A stretch of DNA of 64,000 nt from Halalkalibacillus halophilus DSM 18494 (GTDB lineage: Bacteria; Bacillota; Bacilli; Bacillales; Alkalibacillaceae). Positions 33,186 to 42,356 of this stretch are shown piece after piece. Every line of letters starts with the position of its first letter. The stretch's first letter is position 1. Location: positions 62,001-126,000 of the forward strand of contig NZ_AUHI01000009.1 of assembly GCF_000423105.1 (NCBI RefSeq), given 5' to 3'. The notes beneath the pieces are model-generated. The model was not told where the DNA came from and searched no databases. It saw nothing but the letters and a program-made list of their open reading frames with translations. The translations under genes were made by a program, and so were the position numbers.

Positions 33186-33932
33186 ATGCGAACGATTCGA
33201 GTTTTTGCAACAGCAATTGGGTATATTATTTATTTGATGCCCTTTTTAAGAAAAGTAAAAGCCACAGCAAAAGAAGATTACCAGGTCAGGGAGTATGACG
33301 AATTTGTTCATCAATATGCTAGGAATTTTTCGAGAAAAGTAATGAAAGCTTCCGGGTCGAAGGTGGTTATATCGGGGGAAGAAAACTTACCTGAATCATC
33401 CTTTTTACTAGTTAGCAATCACCAAGCGAATTTTGATATTATTACTTTGCTCGGTTACTTCAACCGTCCATTTGGGTTTGTAGCGAAAGTGGAGTTAAAA
33501 AGGTTGCCGGTAGTTAGAAGTTGGATGTCGGAAATGGGGTGCCTATTTTTAGACCGTAAAGACCGGCGTCAATCCTTAAAGACTTTTAAAGAGGGGATTC
33601 AATTATTAAAAGATGGCCATCATTTAGCTATATTCCCTGAAGGTACTAGGTCAAAAGGTAGGGAAATGAACGACTTTAAAAGTGGAAGTTTTTCACTTGC
33701 AAAAAAGGCAAATGTTCCAGTAGTTCCAGTCATGATCGATGGAACATACGAGATTATGGAGGCAAATGGTGGTAAAATGAAACCCAGTACTGTCCACTTA
33801 ACGATTTGCGCACCCATTGAACCAAGTGATTACGAAACGATGACCTTAGAAGAGATTTCAAAAGAAACACGTCATAGAATTGAACAGGCACAAAGAAATC
33901 TTAAAGAAACACGTTCCTATCAGGTGATTTAG
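33186..33932 (+). CDS. plsC: 1-acyl-sn-glycerol-3-phosphate acyltransferase
   Basis: A 248-residue PlsC-type acyltransferase, which makes phosphatidic acid at the membrane. Block I is VSNHQANFDIITL (HX4D), block II FLDRKDRRQSLKTF, block III AIFPEGTRSKGREM and block IV VPVVPVMIDGTYEIME. An N-terminal hydrophobic stretch (FATAIGYIIYLMPF) may attach it to the membrane. Another PlsC-like paralogue may exist elsewhere, so assignment as the main enzyme is not proven. AGAGGGGTGAACAC precedes the ATG. Confidence 0.92.
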   Translation: MRTIRVFATAIGYIIYLMPFLRKVKATAKEDYQVREYDEFVHQYARNFSRKVMKASGSKVVISGEENLPESSFLLVSNHQANFDIITLLGYFNRPFGFVAKVELKRLPVVRSWMSEMGCLFLDRKDRRQSLKTFKEGIQLLKDGHHLAIFPEGTRSKGREMNDFKSGSFSLAKKANVPVVPVMIDGTYEIMEANGGKMKPSTVHLTICAPIEPSDYETMTLEEISKETRHRIEQAQRNLKETRSYQVI

Positions 33933-34012
33933 GTTTATAAAACTAGGAAATAGGTTATATGTAATTAGGGAATAATTTAGCTATGAATATAGAGAAGAAG
34001 GTGATCAATGTG

Positions 34013-34480
34013 GTGAAAGTATTATTTGTCTGCTTAGGAAACATCTGTCGTTCCCCAATGGCAGAGGCTGTTTTTCAACAGCTTGTTAGCGATAAAGGGT
34101 TAGATGATAAGTTTGTTGTCGACTCGGCAGGAACAGCTGACTATCATGTGGGAGAAGCACCGCATGAGGGAACGATTCAAAAGTTAAAAGAACACGGAAT
34201 CGCAACAACAGGATTAATGGGTAGACAAGTATCGATCGATGATTTTACGCACTTCGATTACATTGTGCCGATGGATGAGGATAATATACATGAATTAAGA
34301 AGGCTTGAGACTTTAGAATCCAATGCAAGGCTGAAAAAGCTCTTGGACTATGTCCCAGGTACAACAGTAAATGAGATTCCAGACCCCTATTTAACTGGTG
34401 ATTTCGAGGAAACATATGCATTAGTATCAGAAGCATGTAAGTTTTTATTAGATGATATTCGTAGTGAAAATGATTTGTAA
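34013..34480 (+). CDS. yfkJ: Low-molecular-weight protein-tyrosine-phosphatase (YfkJ-like)
   Basis: A 155-residue LMW-PTP. The catalytic loop VLFVCLGNICRSPMAEA (CX5R) opens the protein and the acid DPY loop is IPDPYLTGDFEE near residue 120. The frame opens at 33983, but AAGGTGAT at 33998-34005 points to the GTG at 34013 (or 34010). B. subtilis YfkJ is nearly the same length and sits in the same order with yfkI and yfkH, as here. It removes phosphotyrosine from proteins. Confidence 0.93.
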   Translation: MKVLFVCLGNICRSPMAEAVFQQLVSDKGLDDKFVVDSAGTADYHVGEAPHEGTIQKLKEHGIATTGLMGRQVSIDDFTHFDYIVPMDEDNIHELRRLETLESNARLKKLLDYVPGTTVNEIPDPYLTGDFEETYALVSEACKFLLDDIRSENDL

Positions 34481-34504
34481 AATATTTATTTGGAGGGACT
34501 ATTT

Positions 34505-34768
34505 ATGCGTTTATGGCAAAAAGGAATTGTAGCAGGAGCACTTATTGGATTTATTGTATCATTATTTAAAAAGGAAGAGCGTACTTATATATTAAACCAG
34601 TCAAAAGGTGCAAAACAGCATCTTAGTTACTATTACCAAAACCCTTCAACAGCAATTCATCAAGTTAGAGTGAAGCTTAATCAAGCTGTTACGAGTACAG
34701 ATAAGCTAGTAAATCAATTAGATGAAATTGAAACGAAATTGGAGAAAAGAGATCAAAACAACTCTTAA
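34505..34768 (+). CDS. yfkI: YfkI-like small membrane-associated protein
   Basis: An 87-residue protein with a short N-terminal hydrophobic segment (GIVAGALIGFIVSLF) and a long helical, partly coiled-coil tail (VRVKLNQAVTSTDKLVNQLDEIETKLEK), resembling YtxH-like proteins. Its place between the phosphatase and YihY-family genes is that of B. subtilis yfkI. ATG at 34505 has TTGGAGGG seven bases upstream. Function unknown. Confidence 0.75.
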   Translation: MRLWQKGIVAGALIGFIVSLFKKEERTYILNQSKGAKQHLSYYYQNPSTAIHQVRVKLNQAVTSTDKLVNQLDEIETKLEKRDQNNS

Positions 34769-34784
34769 GTAGTAGGTGATGTGG

Positions 34785-35615
34785 TTGATTTTCGAGAAGC
34801 AATTTTGGAAGGATTTTTTGAGGCAGTTTCAAGAAGATGATGTTACCGGCATGTCCGCAATGTTAGCGTATTTCTTTTTATTGTCTTTAATGCCATTTAT
34901 GATTTTCTTATTAACATTAGTAGGTTATATGCCTCTTTCGCAAGATCAAATCTTTGATATGTTAAACAGTTATCTACCTCCTGATACGATGGGGATGATA
35001 CGAGATAACATTGATTCCTTGCTTGAAAATCAAAACGGTGGACTATTATCATTAGGTATTTTAGGTACTGTATGGTCTGCATCTGTAGGTGTTAATGGCC
35101 TCATGCAAGCGTTTAACAATGCGTATGATATTGATGAGGAACGTTCATTTATTGTTCAACGTGGGATTTCGATTGCATTAACCGTTCTAATGATTTTAGT
35201 TATTGCAGTCGCATTTGTGTTACCAATTTTTGGTCAGCAAATTGGGGAGTATATATTCTCGTTTGCCGGAGTTTCAGAAGAGTTCTTGGCAATTTGGAAT
35301 TCCCTTCGATTTGTCATTTCTGGACTTATTATTATTTTAGTTATGACGATCTTATACATTTTGGCGCCGAGTAAGAAAATCGGGTTACGTCATGCACTTC
35401 CAGGAGCTATTGTTGCCACGGTTGGCTGGATGCTTACATCTTTAGGTTTTTCCTACTATGTAAGCAACTTCGGTAATTATTCTGCTACTTATGGAAGCCT
35501 TGGTGGTGTCATTGTATTAATGATCTGGTTATACCTTTCAGGAATGATGATCTTAATTGGTGGCGAGGTCAACGCTATTCTTAGTAAAAATAAAAGAAGA
35601 CTGTTAAGAAAATAA
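34785..35615 (+). CDS. yfkH: YihY/UPF0761 family membrane protein (YfkH-like)
   Basis: A 276-residue protein with six helices of the YihY/BrkB family (PF03631). DDVTGMSAMLAYFFLLSLMPFMIFLL and NNAYDIDEERSF, then GALPGAI-like HALPGAIVATVGWMLTSLGFSYYV and YGSLGGVIVLMIWLYLSGMMIL, are typical. Once misnamed RNase BN, the family has no proven function. AGGTGAT is followed after four bases by TTG at 34785; earlier GTG/ATG codons overlap the ribosome binding site. It is the last gene of the yfkJIH set. Confidence 0.9.
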   Translation: MIFEKQFWKDFLRQFQEDDVTGMSAMLAYFFLLSLMPFMIFLLTLVGYMPLSQDQIFDMLNSYLPPDTMGMIRDNIDSLLENQNGGLLSLGILGTVWSASVGVNGLMQAFNNAYDIDEERSFIVQRGISIALTVLMILVIAVAFVLPIFGQQIGEYIFSFAGVSEEFLAIWNSLRFVISGLIIILVMTILYILAPSKKIGLRHALPGAIVATVGWMLTSLGFSYYVSNFGNYSATYGSLGGVIVLMIWLYLSGMMILIGGEVNAILSKNKRRLLRK

Positions 35616-35619
35616 ATGT

Positions 35620-35657
35620 TAAACCTCCAATGACTGAGTTGTCGTTGGAGGTTTATT
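35620..35657. terminator. Bidirectional terminator between yfkH and yfkF
   Basis: AAACCTCCAATGAC and GTCGTTGGAGGTTT form a stem of about 13 bp, with T/A-rich tails on both sides. Confidence 0.88.
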
Positions 35658-35669
35658 ATTATTCACCTT

Positions 35670-36842
35670 CTATGAAGAAGCGGGGGAACTTTGCTTTTTT
35701 GTAAACAATATAGCGAGCATAATTAATAGAAACACCACGACTAGATAAAACAATGAATAACCTGCAAATAAATCGATATAAGCTCCTCCGAAGAGTGGCC
35801 CTGCGATACTTCCAAGGCTGAACATTACCCCGCATAAAATGTTTCCTGCAGGCAGCAAGGAGCGTGGCAACATGTCAGTCATATATGCAATCCCTAAAGA
35901 ATAAAGAGACCCGACAAGCATGCCGGCAATGGAAAAAGTAAGTACTAGACCAAGAACGGAGGATTCTACCCATGCACTTAAAGTAAAGACAACAGCACCA
36001 CCACTTAGTACGAATAATAAGACTTTACGCCTTCCGATTTGATCACTCAACATCCCAAGAGGAATTTGCGAAATAATACTTCCCGCAGCAAAGCAAGGTA
36101 TGATAAATGAAATTACAGCAACTTCATGCCCAAGACGCATCGCATACACCGGAAAATTACTGTGGAGTAAAGTTTCTAAAAATCCATAAGTGAAGGGAGC
36201 TAATAGTGCAATCCAAGCATATTTAAAAACTTCTATAAACCTTCCCGCTGAACTTGTGGAGGTGACATGAATATCTTCTTCGTTCTCCTGTACGGGAAAA
36301 TCATTCCTTACTAAGAACATCAGACTCCAAACAATAAGACATAAAACAGAACTCATAATAAAAGGTAGAGATGGACTGTATTCAATAAGTGGAGTCATTA
36401 ATGGACCAACTGCGAAACCTAACCCGAATGCTAATCCATAGATGGCAATAGAGCGACCTCTTTTATAACTAGGAGTAGTGGTAGTGATCCATGTTTGTGT
36501 ACCGAAATGGAGTATATTATCACCGACTCCAATTAATAATCTTAGGATGAACCAAAACCAGATCGCATCCCAGATTGTAAAGAAAAATAAGGAACTAAAG
36601 ACAAGTGCTCCACCAAAGAGGATGACTGGTTTATATCCAAATTTTCGCAATGGAGGCTCTAGAAAAGGTGAGATTAATAAAATTCCTATGTAAAGTGCAG
36701 TAGCATGAAACCCATTTACAGCACTGGAAACACCTTGTTGTTCTAATAGGATAGCTATTAAAGGGAGCAACATTCCTTGTGAAAAGCCAGAGATTCCTAC
36801 AATTGCTACTAATATTCCAAAACGTGTACGAACACTCACCAT
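35670..36842 (-). CDS. yfkF: MFS transporter (YfkF-like)
   Basis: A 390-residue twelve-helix major facilitator. The motif A-like loop LGMLSDQIGRRKVLLFVLSG between helices 8 and 9 and GRSIAIYGLAFGLGFAVGPLM in the first half are typical of drug-exporter-type MFS proteins. Its position facing yfkH matches B. subtilis yfkF. AAAGGAGGTATTCGT precedes the ATG. Substrate unknown, possibly efflux. Confidence 0.88.
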   Translation of the reverse strand: MVSVRTRFGILVAIVGISGFSQGMLLPLIAILLEQQGVSSAVNGFHATALYIGILLISPFLEPPLRKFGYKPVILFGGALVFSSLFFFTIWDAIWFWFILRLLIGVGDNILHFGTQTWITTTTPSYKRGRSIAIYGLAFGLGFAVGPLMTPLIEYSPSLPFIMSSVLCLIVWSLMFLVRNDFPVQENEEDIHVTSTSSAGRFIEVFKYAWIALLAPFTYGFLETLLHSNFPVYAMRLGHEVAVISFIIPCFAAGSIISQIPLGMLSDQIGRRKVLLFVLSGGAVVFTLSAWVESSVLGLVLTFSIAGMLVGSLYSLGIAYMTDMLPRSLLPAGNILCGVMFSLGSIAGPLFGGAYIDLFAGYSLFYLVVVFLLIMLAILFTKKQSSPASS

Positions 36843-36947
36843 TACGAATACCTCCTTTCTGAAACAAACTTGATGACATTGTACCCGAATTACGTGTTAA
36901 AATAAAATACGACAATTGACAATAAAGCTATAAAGGAGAATGAAATC

Positions 36948-37334
36948 ATGAAGTTTAATGTCACAGAAGATCTTATGACAGGCGAATATGAATTTGGTCC
37001 ATTAAATATCTCAGGAGATGAAACACAAGGTTATCGTCCATTCCAACTAATGGTCGCGTCTTTGGCAGGATGTAGCGCTCTTGTTTATAAACGAATTCTA
37101 GAAAAACAAAAAGTAGCTTATGAAGATATGACGATCGAAGCGGAAGTGGAACGTAGTGACGACAGTGTTCGAAAAATTGAAAAGGTTACGTTAACGTTTA
37201 AGGTTACAGGTAAAGATTTGAATCAAGAAAAACTACAGAAAAGCCTCCACACAGCTTCGAATAATTGTTCGATGGTACAGTCTGTCGTCCCTTCTATGGA
37301 AGTTGAAGAAATTGTGGAAATCATTGAGGCGTAA
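36948..37334 (+). CDS. OsmC family peroxiredoxin-like protein
   Basis: A 128-residue OsmC/Ohr superfamily protein. The two redox cysteines are in MVASLAGCSALVYKR and ASNNCSMVQSVVPS, spaced as in family members that reduce organic hydroperoxides. AAAGGAGAATGAAATC precedes the ATG. The gene for an SE1561-type small protein follows by 13 bp and is likely cotranscribed. The precise subgroup (OsmC, Ohr or YhfA) is not certain. Confidence 0.88.
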   Translation: MKFNVTEDLMTGEYEFGPLNISGDETQGYRPFQLMVASLAGCSALVYKRILEKQKVAYEDMTIEAEVERSDDSVRKIEKVTLTFKVTGKDLNQEKLQKSLHTASNNCSMVQSVVPSMEVEEIVEIIEA

Positions 37335-37347
37335 GGAGTTTATACTA

Positions 37348-37500
37348 ATGGCACATCAAGATCAGAATTTAGAAGCGGTCAGAGCACGCTTGGCTCATTT
37401 GTTAGAACAGTTTGAGAATGTGGACCCAGAAAAATTAACCGTAGAGGATATAGACCGATATATTGCCTTGCTAAATGAAATGGAAGAAAAGTTAAAATAA
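37348..37500 (+). CDS. SE1561-family-like small protein
   Basis: A 50-residue acidic helical protein beginning MAHQDQNLEAVRARLAHLLE and containing VDPEKLTVEDIDRYIALLNEMEEKL. The final segment (hydrophobic heptads around DIDR.I.LL..ME.K) resembles the small SE1561 family of bacilli, for which no function is known. ATG at 37348 has TAAGGAG nine bases upstream. It is in an apparent operon with the OsmC-type gene and followed by a terminator. Confidence 0.7.
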   Translation: MAHQDQNLEAVRARLAHLLEQFENVDPEKLTVEDIDRYIALLNEMEEKLK

Positions 37501-37501
37501 T

Positions 37502-37552
37502 GAATCCCCCCTTTTGAGAAAAAAGATCTTAAATGGGGGTTGATTTTTTTAA
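37502..37552 (+). terminator. Terminator of the OsmC operon
   Basis: AATCCCCC and GGGGGTT form the outer stem, with inner A/T pairing, followed by GATTTTTTT. Confidence 0.8.
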
Positions 37553-37617
37553 TTTATGATTTTATCATGATAAAGTGCTAACGCGATAACGTAAAAATTT
37601 ATTTAAGGGAGATCTAT

Positions 37618-38931
37618 ATGGCAATAGCAGTTATACTATCTATTTTATTATTAGTTATATTAAGCTTATTTAGGGTCAATGTGTTGTTGGCTATCATCGT
37701 TTCTGCCATGGCAGCAGGGTTGATGTCTGGTTTAGATCCAGTAGAAACTTCTAAATTATTTGTGGAAAACTTAACAGGGAATGCAAACACTGCTCTTTCC
37801 TATATTTTATTAGGCGGTTTTGCTGTTGCAATAAGTTTGACAGGTATCACCAAAGGTCTTGTCCAGTTTTTAAAGCGATTAATTAAAGGACGAAGAGGCA
37901 TAATGTTAATTGTCATTGTTATAATTGCTTCTCTTTCACAGAACGCAATCCCTGTGCATATAGCCTTTATTCCAATTTTAATTCCACCATTAATTGCTGT
38001 TTTTGATAAAATGCAACTGGATCGTCGAGCTGTTGCAACGGCTTTAACGTTTGGACTTAAAGCACCTTACCTGACGATTCCGCTCGGTTTTGGATTAATT
38101 TTTCAAGTCATTATTGTAGATGAAATGGAATTAAATGGTGTAGATATTGCACTTGATCAGGTAACCCTTGCCATGATTATTCCAGGCTTAGGAATGGTTG
38201 TTGGGTTATTGATTGCTTTATTCATCACATATAGAAAGAAACGTGACTATGCACAAGTTAAACCGGAAGGAGAGCCAAGTGATTATAGCGTCACAGATGA
38301 TGTACCATTCGCATTTGAACGAAAACATGCCATGACTTTATTAGCGATCGTTGCAGCTTTACTCGTTCAAATTTTTACCGAGGAAATGGTACTTGGAGCA
38401 CTTACTGGGTTACTTCTTATGTTTCTTCTCGTTGCAGTTCCACTTAAACAAAGTGAAGAAGTGATGTCCAAGGGAATTAGTATGATGGGAATGATTGCTT
38501 TTATTATGCTAGCAGCTTCTGGTTTTGGTGGTATTTTACGTGAAACTGGATCTGTAGAAGCTATAGTCGAAGCTTCTTCTGGCTGGTTAGAAGGTAATCA
38601 GCTTATGATTGCATTTGTTCTTCTATTAATCGGATTAATTGTCACTTTAGGGCTCGGTTCTTCCTTTGGTACCATCCCAATTCTCGCCGTGCTTTATGTA
38701 CCAATCGCAACTGCCGCAGGATTTTCTCCAATGGCAATTGCTGTATTAATTGGGACAGCAGGTGCTTTGGGTGATGCTGGGTCACCAGCATCAGATTCTA
38801 CACTTGGACCAACAGCTGGATTGAATGTGGACGGCAAACATAATCATATATGGGATACATGTGTCCCAACGTTCTTACACTTCAATATTCCACTGTTTAT
38901 TTTTGGAATGATTGCTGCCGTCATATTGTAA
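37618..38931 (+). CDS. YuiF-like Na+/H+ antiporter family permease
   Basis: A 437-residue membrane protein with about eleven helices. SQNAIPVHIAFIPILIPPLI, TFGLKAPYLTIPLGFG and GDAGSPASDSTLGPTAGLNVDG are characteristic of the YuiF group of the Na+/H+ antiporter family (Na_H_antiport_2). B. subtilis YuiF has been linked to histidine uptake, so amino-acid import is as likely as sodium exchange. TAAGGGAGATCTAT precedes the ATG. It is monocistronic. Confidence 0.85.
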   Translation: MAIAVILSILLLVILSLFRVNVLLAIIVSAMAAGLMSGLDPVETSKLFVENLTGNANTALSYILLGGFAVAISLTGITKGLVQFLKRLIKGRRGIMLIVIVIIASLSQNAIPVHIAFIPILIPPLIAVFDKMQLDRRAVATALTFGLKAPYLTIPLGFGLIFQVIIVDEMELNGVDIALDQVTLAMIIPGLGMVVGLLIALFITYRKKRDYAQVKPEGEPSDYSVTDDVPFAFERKHAMTLLAIVAALLVQIFTEEMVLGALTGLLLMFLLVAVPLKQSEEVMSKGISMMGMIAFIMLAASGFGGILRETGSVEAIVEASSGWLEGNQLMIAFVLLLIGLIVTLGLGSSFGTIPILAVLYVPIATAAGFSPMAIAVLIGTAGALGDAGSPASDSTLGPTAGLNVDGKHNHIWDTCVPTFLHFNIPLFIFGMIAAVIL

Positions 38932-38941
38932 CTTTTGAAAG

Positions 38942-38972
38942 TCCCTGTTGCTAAGGCAGCAGGGCTTTTTTT
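38942..38972 (+). terminator. Terminator after the yuiF-like gene
   Basis: CCCTGTTGC and GCAGCAGGG pair with one mismatch, followed by CTTTTTTT. Confidence 0.88.
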
Positions 38973-39074
38973 AAAAAAACATCCAAATATTACACGCTAA
39001 CTACAATGTATAGTTCCTCATGATTCTTACTTTATTCAGCCATACTAAATGTATGAAATGAATGGAGGATGAAA

Positions 39075-39851
39075 ATGAAACGTACATTGTTTTTAATCGT
39101 TATATTAATGTTAGTAGTTGTTAATACGATGTCAGCTACTTCAAATGAATCGTATGGATATGGGTATAAGAAAAACTTTGAAGAACGAGCTCCTGACTTA
39201 GGATTTTATGCAGGTTTGATTGAGAAGTACAATGGTATATATTTAGGGGATGAAAAAGAAAAGAAGGTTTACATTACTTTTGATAACGGGTATGAGCAGG
39301 GTTATACGGAATCAATCCTTGATACATTGAAGGAGAAACAAGTTCCTGCGACGTTTTTTTTAACCGGACATTACGTAGATGATGTTCCTGAATTAGTAAG
39401 TAGAATGGTCGATGATGGACATATTATTGGAAATCATTCCGATCAACATTTAGACTACACGCAAACAAGTGATGAAAAGGTAAAAGCAGACTTAAAGGCA
39501 TTGGATGATAAAATCACATCGGTTACAGATCAACAAGAGGTAAATTTATTTCGCCCAGCTAAAGGTGTTTTTAGCGAAAGAACATTACAGTTAACGGACG
39601 AGCTAGGTTATACGAATGTTTTCTGGACGGTTGCCTTAGTGGATTGGCACCAAGACCAAAATAAAGGTTGGGAAAATGCTTTTGAAGAAGTAGTAAAACA
39701 AGTGCATCCTGGAGCCATTATTTTACTGCATGCTGTTTCTGAAGATAATGCAGAGGCGTTAGGGTACTTAATTGATGAATTGAGGAAACGGGGATATGAA
39801 TTTGGCTCACTGGATGAAGCGGTTTGGAATAATGTAACACAACACAGATAA
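39075..39851 (+). CDS. pdaA: PdaA-type polysaccharide deacetylase
   Basis: A 258-residue exported NodB-fold deacetylase. A signal peptide (MKRTLFLIVILMLVVVNTMSA) leads into a mature protein with VYITFDNGYEQGYTES, ATFFLTGHYV, IIGNHSDQHLDY (H-X3-H metal ligands) and LFRPAKGVFSERTL. TFDNGYE rather than TFDDGP is the mark of PdaA, which makes the muramic delta-lactam of spore cortex after amidase action. GGAGG six bases upstream selects the ATG at 39075 rather than the ATG at 39069. This supports a spore-forming host. Confidence 0.9.
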   Translation: MKRTLFLIVILMLVVVNTMSATSNESYGYGYKKNFEERAPDLGFYAGLIEKYNGIYLGDEKEKKVYITFDNGYEQGYTESILDTLKEKQVPATFFLTGHYVDDVPELVSRMVDDGHIIGNHSDQHLDYTQTSDEKVKADLKALDDKITSVTDQQEVNLFRPAKGVFSERTLQLTDELGYTNVFWTVALVDWHQDQNKGWENAFEEVVKQVHPGAIILLHAVSEDNAEALGYLIDELRKRGYEFGSLDEAVWNNVTQHR

Positions 39852-39919
39852 ATTTTTTGCTATTACGGAGTGCCAAGTTGTACACTAGTCATAGTTGAAG
39901 CAATAAGGGAGAGAGAAAT

Positions 39920-40786
39920 ATGTGGAAGGAATATTATCACGCTGCTGGTATGTATGATTTTGATTATACGTTGAAGCGTTTGAACATGGATCCGCTTGTT
40001 CGCGTAGATATAAAAGAGCGATGGGTAGACATACCTGTGAGATTACCAAATAACAAATGTGTCGTACGAGTCAAAGCAGAAGGCACGACTGAAAAGCCAA
40101 CATTTTCCGTTATGTCTGACCATGATGAAGACCAAGACATCATCTTTGAACATATCAGGAATTTATTTCAATGGGATAAAGATTTAGAGGAAGTGTATGA
40201 GTTTTTTGAGGAAACGGATCTTGCAATGGTCTTTTTCTCTTATCCAGGCACACCTATTGTACGTGACTTTCATTTATACGATTCCTTGATGAAAGTTATT
40301 ATTCATCAACAATTGAACATGAAATTTGCTTATACTTTAACGACTCGTTTTGTTAGCAAATTCGGTAAACAAGTTGATGGGTCTTGGTTCTACCCTACAC
40401 CTGAAGAAGTGGCTGAATTAGAGTATGAGCAACTTCAAGACTTACAGTTCAGTAGACGTAAAGCAGAGTATATTATTGATACGTCTAAAATGATTGTAGA
40501 TGGCGAGATAGACCTTCATAAAATCTCAAAAATGCAAAACGAAGAGATCATGAAGGATTTAGGGAAAATTCGTGGAGTAGGTCCTTGGACGGTTCAAAAT
40601 TGGTTGCTTTTCGCACTCGGTAGAGATGATTTACTTCCAGGTGCAGACGTAGGAATCCAAAATGCTTTGAAAAACGTTTGGAAAATGGAAGAGAAACCTA
40701 AGAGAGAAATGATTGAAAAGGCTGGTGCTGCGTGGGCGCCATTTAGAAGTTATGCGGCAATGACATTGTGGAGAAGTATAGATTAA
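39920..40786 (+). CDS. yfjP: DNA-3-methyladenine glycosylase II (AlkA-like)
   Basis: A 288-residue HhH-GPD DNA glycosylase that excises alkylated purines. Residues 1-100 are an AlkA-type N-terminal domain; DSLMKVIIHQQLNMKFAYTL starts the helical core; IRGVGPWTVQNWLLFALG is the helix-hairpin-helix, and the catalytic Asp follows in LLPGADVGIQNAL. Length and sequence agree with B. subtilis YfjP. No iron-sulfur cysteines are present. GGGAGAGAGAAAT precedes the ATG. Confidence 0.9.
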   Translation: MWKEYYHAAGMYDFDYTLKRLNMDPLVRVDIKERWVDIPVRLPNNKCVVRVKAEGTTEKPTFSVMSDHDEDQDIIFEHIRNLFQWDKDLEEVYEFFEETDLAMVFFSYPGTPIVRDFHLYDSLMKVIIHQQLNMKFAYTLTTRFVSKFGKQVDGSWFYPTPEEVAELEYEQLQDLQFSRRKAEYIIDTSKMIVDGEIDLHKISKMQNEEIMKDLGKIRGVGPWTVQNWLLFALGRDDLLPGADVGIQNALKNVWKMEEKPKREMIEKAGAAWAPFRSYAAMTLWRSID

Positions 40787-40792
40787 CTTGAT

Positions 40793-40842
40793 AAAAACTC
40801 CTTACCATTCCTTATATACAGGGTGGTAAGGAGTTTTGTTCT
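40793..40842. terminator. Bidirectional terminator
   Basis: AAAACTCCTTACCA and TGGTAAGGAGTTTT form a 14-bp perfect stem around a 16-base loop; T-runs flank both sides. It divides the glycosylase gene from the minus-strand pilin-like gene. Confidence 0.92.
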
Positions 40843-40859
40843 TTAAGAGGTAGTTCGAT

Positions 40860-42317
40860 TTAATTTACGTCAAAGGGTAGTTCTGAATTAGAATCGAAAT
40901 ATTGATCAATGTTTTTAAATGATATGCTTGACCCACCATTTGATACATCAAATCCATCTCGTGCAATAACTACACCAGTAAAACTTTCTCCAGTAAAAGT
41001 AACCCTACCATTCGGAGCAAAGATCACACCATCGAATTGAGACCAGTTAGAATTTATAGTGACATCGCCTCCGCTTACAATTACAAAATTCTCTGGATTA
41101 TTATTTTGAGCATGAATGTTCACATTTCCTTCAGAGTATACTAAATTGTCTGATTGAAGCGTGCTATTGTTTTCGTAGCCGTTTTCCTCGTACCATTCTG
41201 CAGCTCTTAATCCTGGCATTGATTGGTCTGGGTGATTAGGTAAAGAAGGGAAAGTACTAGATGAGAAGTCACCTTCTATGGAAACCTCTCTATTCGTTTC
41301 GTTATTTAATTCCCCGTTTAAATATAAATCTTCTATGTTGTTGTTTCCTCCCCAACCAATAGTTAGATCACCATCTACATACGTATCTTCTGCATTTATC
41401 GTTCCTTGCGGGAGTGTTAAAGAACCATTTATATATAGTTGATTGGCATTGATTGTTGCTCCGCCGCCACTCATGTTTAAGTTCCCATTGATCAAGACAG
41501 TATCAGCATGAATGGTTCCACTGCGAAAGTCGACATCTCCATCCAAAAATAAGTCCTCACTATTCAAATTTGCTCCACCATAAATATTCGTTTTACCTTT
41601 TATGCTAATTAACTCTGTTTTACCTTGTTCTCCTAATGATGCACTTCCTGAAAGGTTCACACTGTTTCCTGATTTATCAATATATATAGTGTGTACTGAT
41701 ACAGAAGAGCTGCCATCAAAACTAATGTCGGATTGATTACGATTATTAATTACAACTTGTCCATTTTTACTTTCACTTGATACAGGAACACTTCCGCCTA
41801 CAGATAGATTGGACCCGTACACAAAGACATTTTCGTCTCTTAAGTAGGAATAAAAATCTTGTCCGAATTCAGGTAAGGATACACTTAAACTAGATTCTGT
41901 TTCTACTTCTTTTCTTGGTTCAATCGTTGTGTTTATGGAATACTCATTGCCAAAACTATTCTCAAGCGTAAATCCAACACCGAGTGATTCACTTCCATCG
42001 ATAGTTACGTTTTCTGAACTAGAAACTTGATTAGTGTTTAGCGATAAACTTATCACATCATACCGATCTTCGTGGGTGAATTGATTAAAAGAAATTGAAT
42101 AATCTTCTGTTTCCGCTTGATGCTTTTGCCTCATTTGAGTGATAATAAGATTAGCCTCTTGTCGCAATTTGACATGAGAGTCTGTCTGTTCACTGTATTG
42201 CAGAGCATTAGCTAAAACGTGAAAGGCAAGTGTAGTGATCAAAGAAATAATAACTAATGTAGCTAACACTTCGACTAATGTTATTCCTTTTTGATTATTT
42301 ATTCGTAAATATTTCAA
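40860..42317 (-). CDS. Large prepilin-leader protein with repetitive beta-solenoid-like body
   Basis: A 485-residue protein with a class III signal: an 11-residue leader ending NNQKG, then ITLVEVLATLVIISLITTLAFHV with Glu at mature position 5. A 100-residue linker precedes a region (residues about 155-480) of short strand repeats rich in Gly, Asn and Ser, for example INGNLNMSGGGATINANQ and YINGSLTLPQGTINAEDTY, that looks like a beta-helix, closing with DGVIFAPNGRVTFTGESF and GVVIARDGFDVSNGG. TTG at 42317, after GGGTGGT, gives the same leader length as PilA. It is divergent from the pilus genes with a gap of 39 bp and is probably a minor or tip pilin. Confidence 0.82.
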   Translation of the reverse strand: MKYLRINNQKGITLVEVLATLVIISLITTLAFHVLANALQYSEQTDSHVKLRQEANLIITQMRQKHQAETEDYSISFNQFTHEDRYDVISLSLNTNQVSSSENVTIDGSESLGVGFTLENSFGNEYSINTTIEPRKEVETESSLSVSLPEFGQDFYSYLRDENVFVYGSNLSVGGSVPVSSESKNGQVVINNRNQSDISFDGSSSVSVHTIYIDKSGNSVNLSGSASLGEQGKTELISIKGKTNIYGGANLNSEDLFLDGDVDFRSGTIHADTVLINGNLNMSGGGATINANQLYINGSLTLPQGTINAEDTYVDGDLTIGWGGNNNIEDLYLNGELNNETNREVSIEGDFSSSTFPSLPNHPDQSMPGLRAAEWYEENGYENNSTLQSDNLVYSEGNVNIHAQNNNPENFVIVSGGDVTINSNWSQFDGVIFAPNGRVTFTGESFTGVVIARDGFDVSNGGSSISFKNIDQYFDSNSELPFDVN

Positions 42318-42356
42318 TTGACCACCCACTTTCTTTTAAGAGATGAGGAGAATTAG

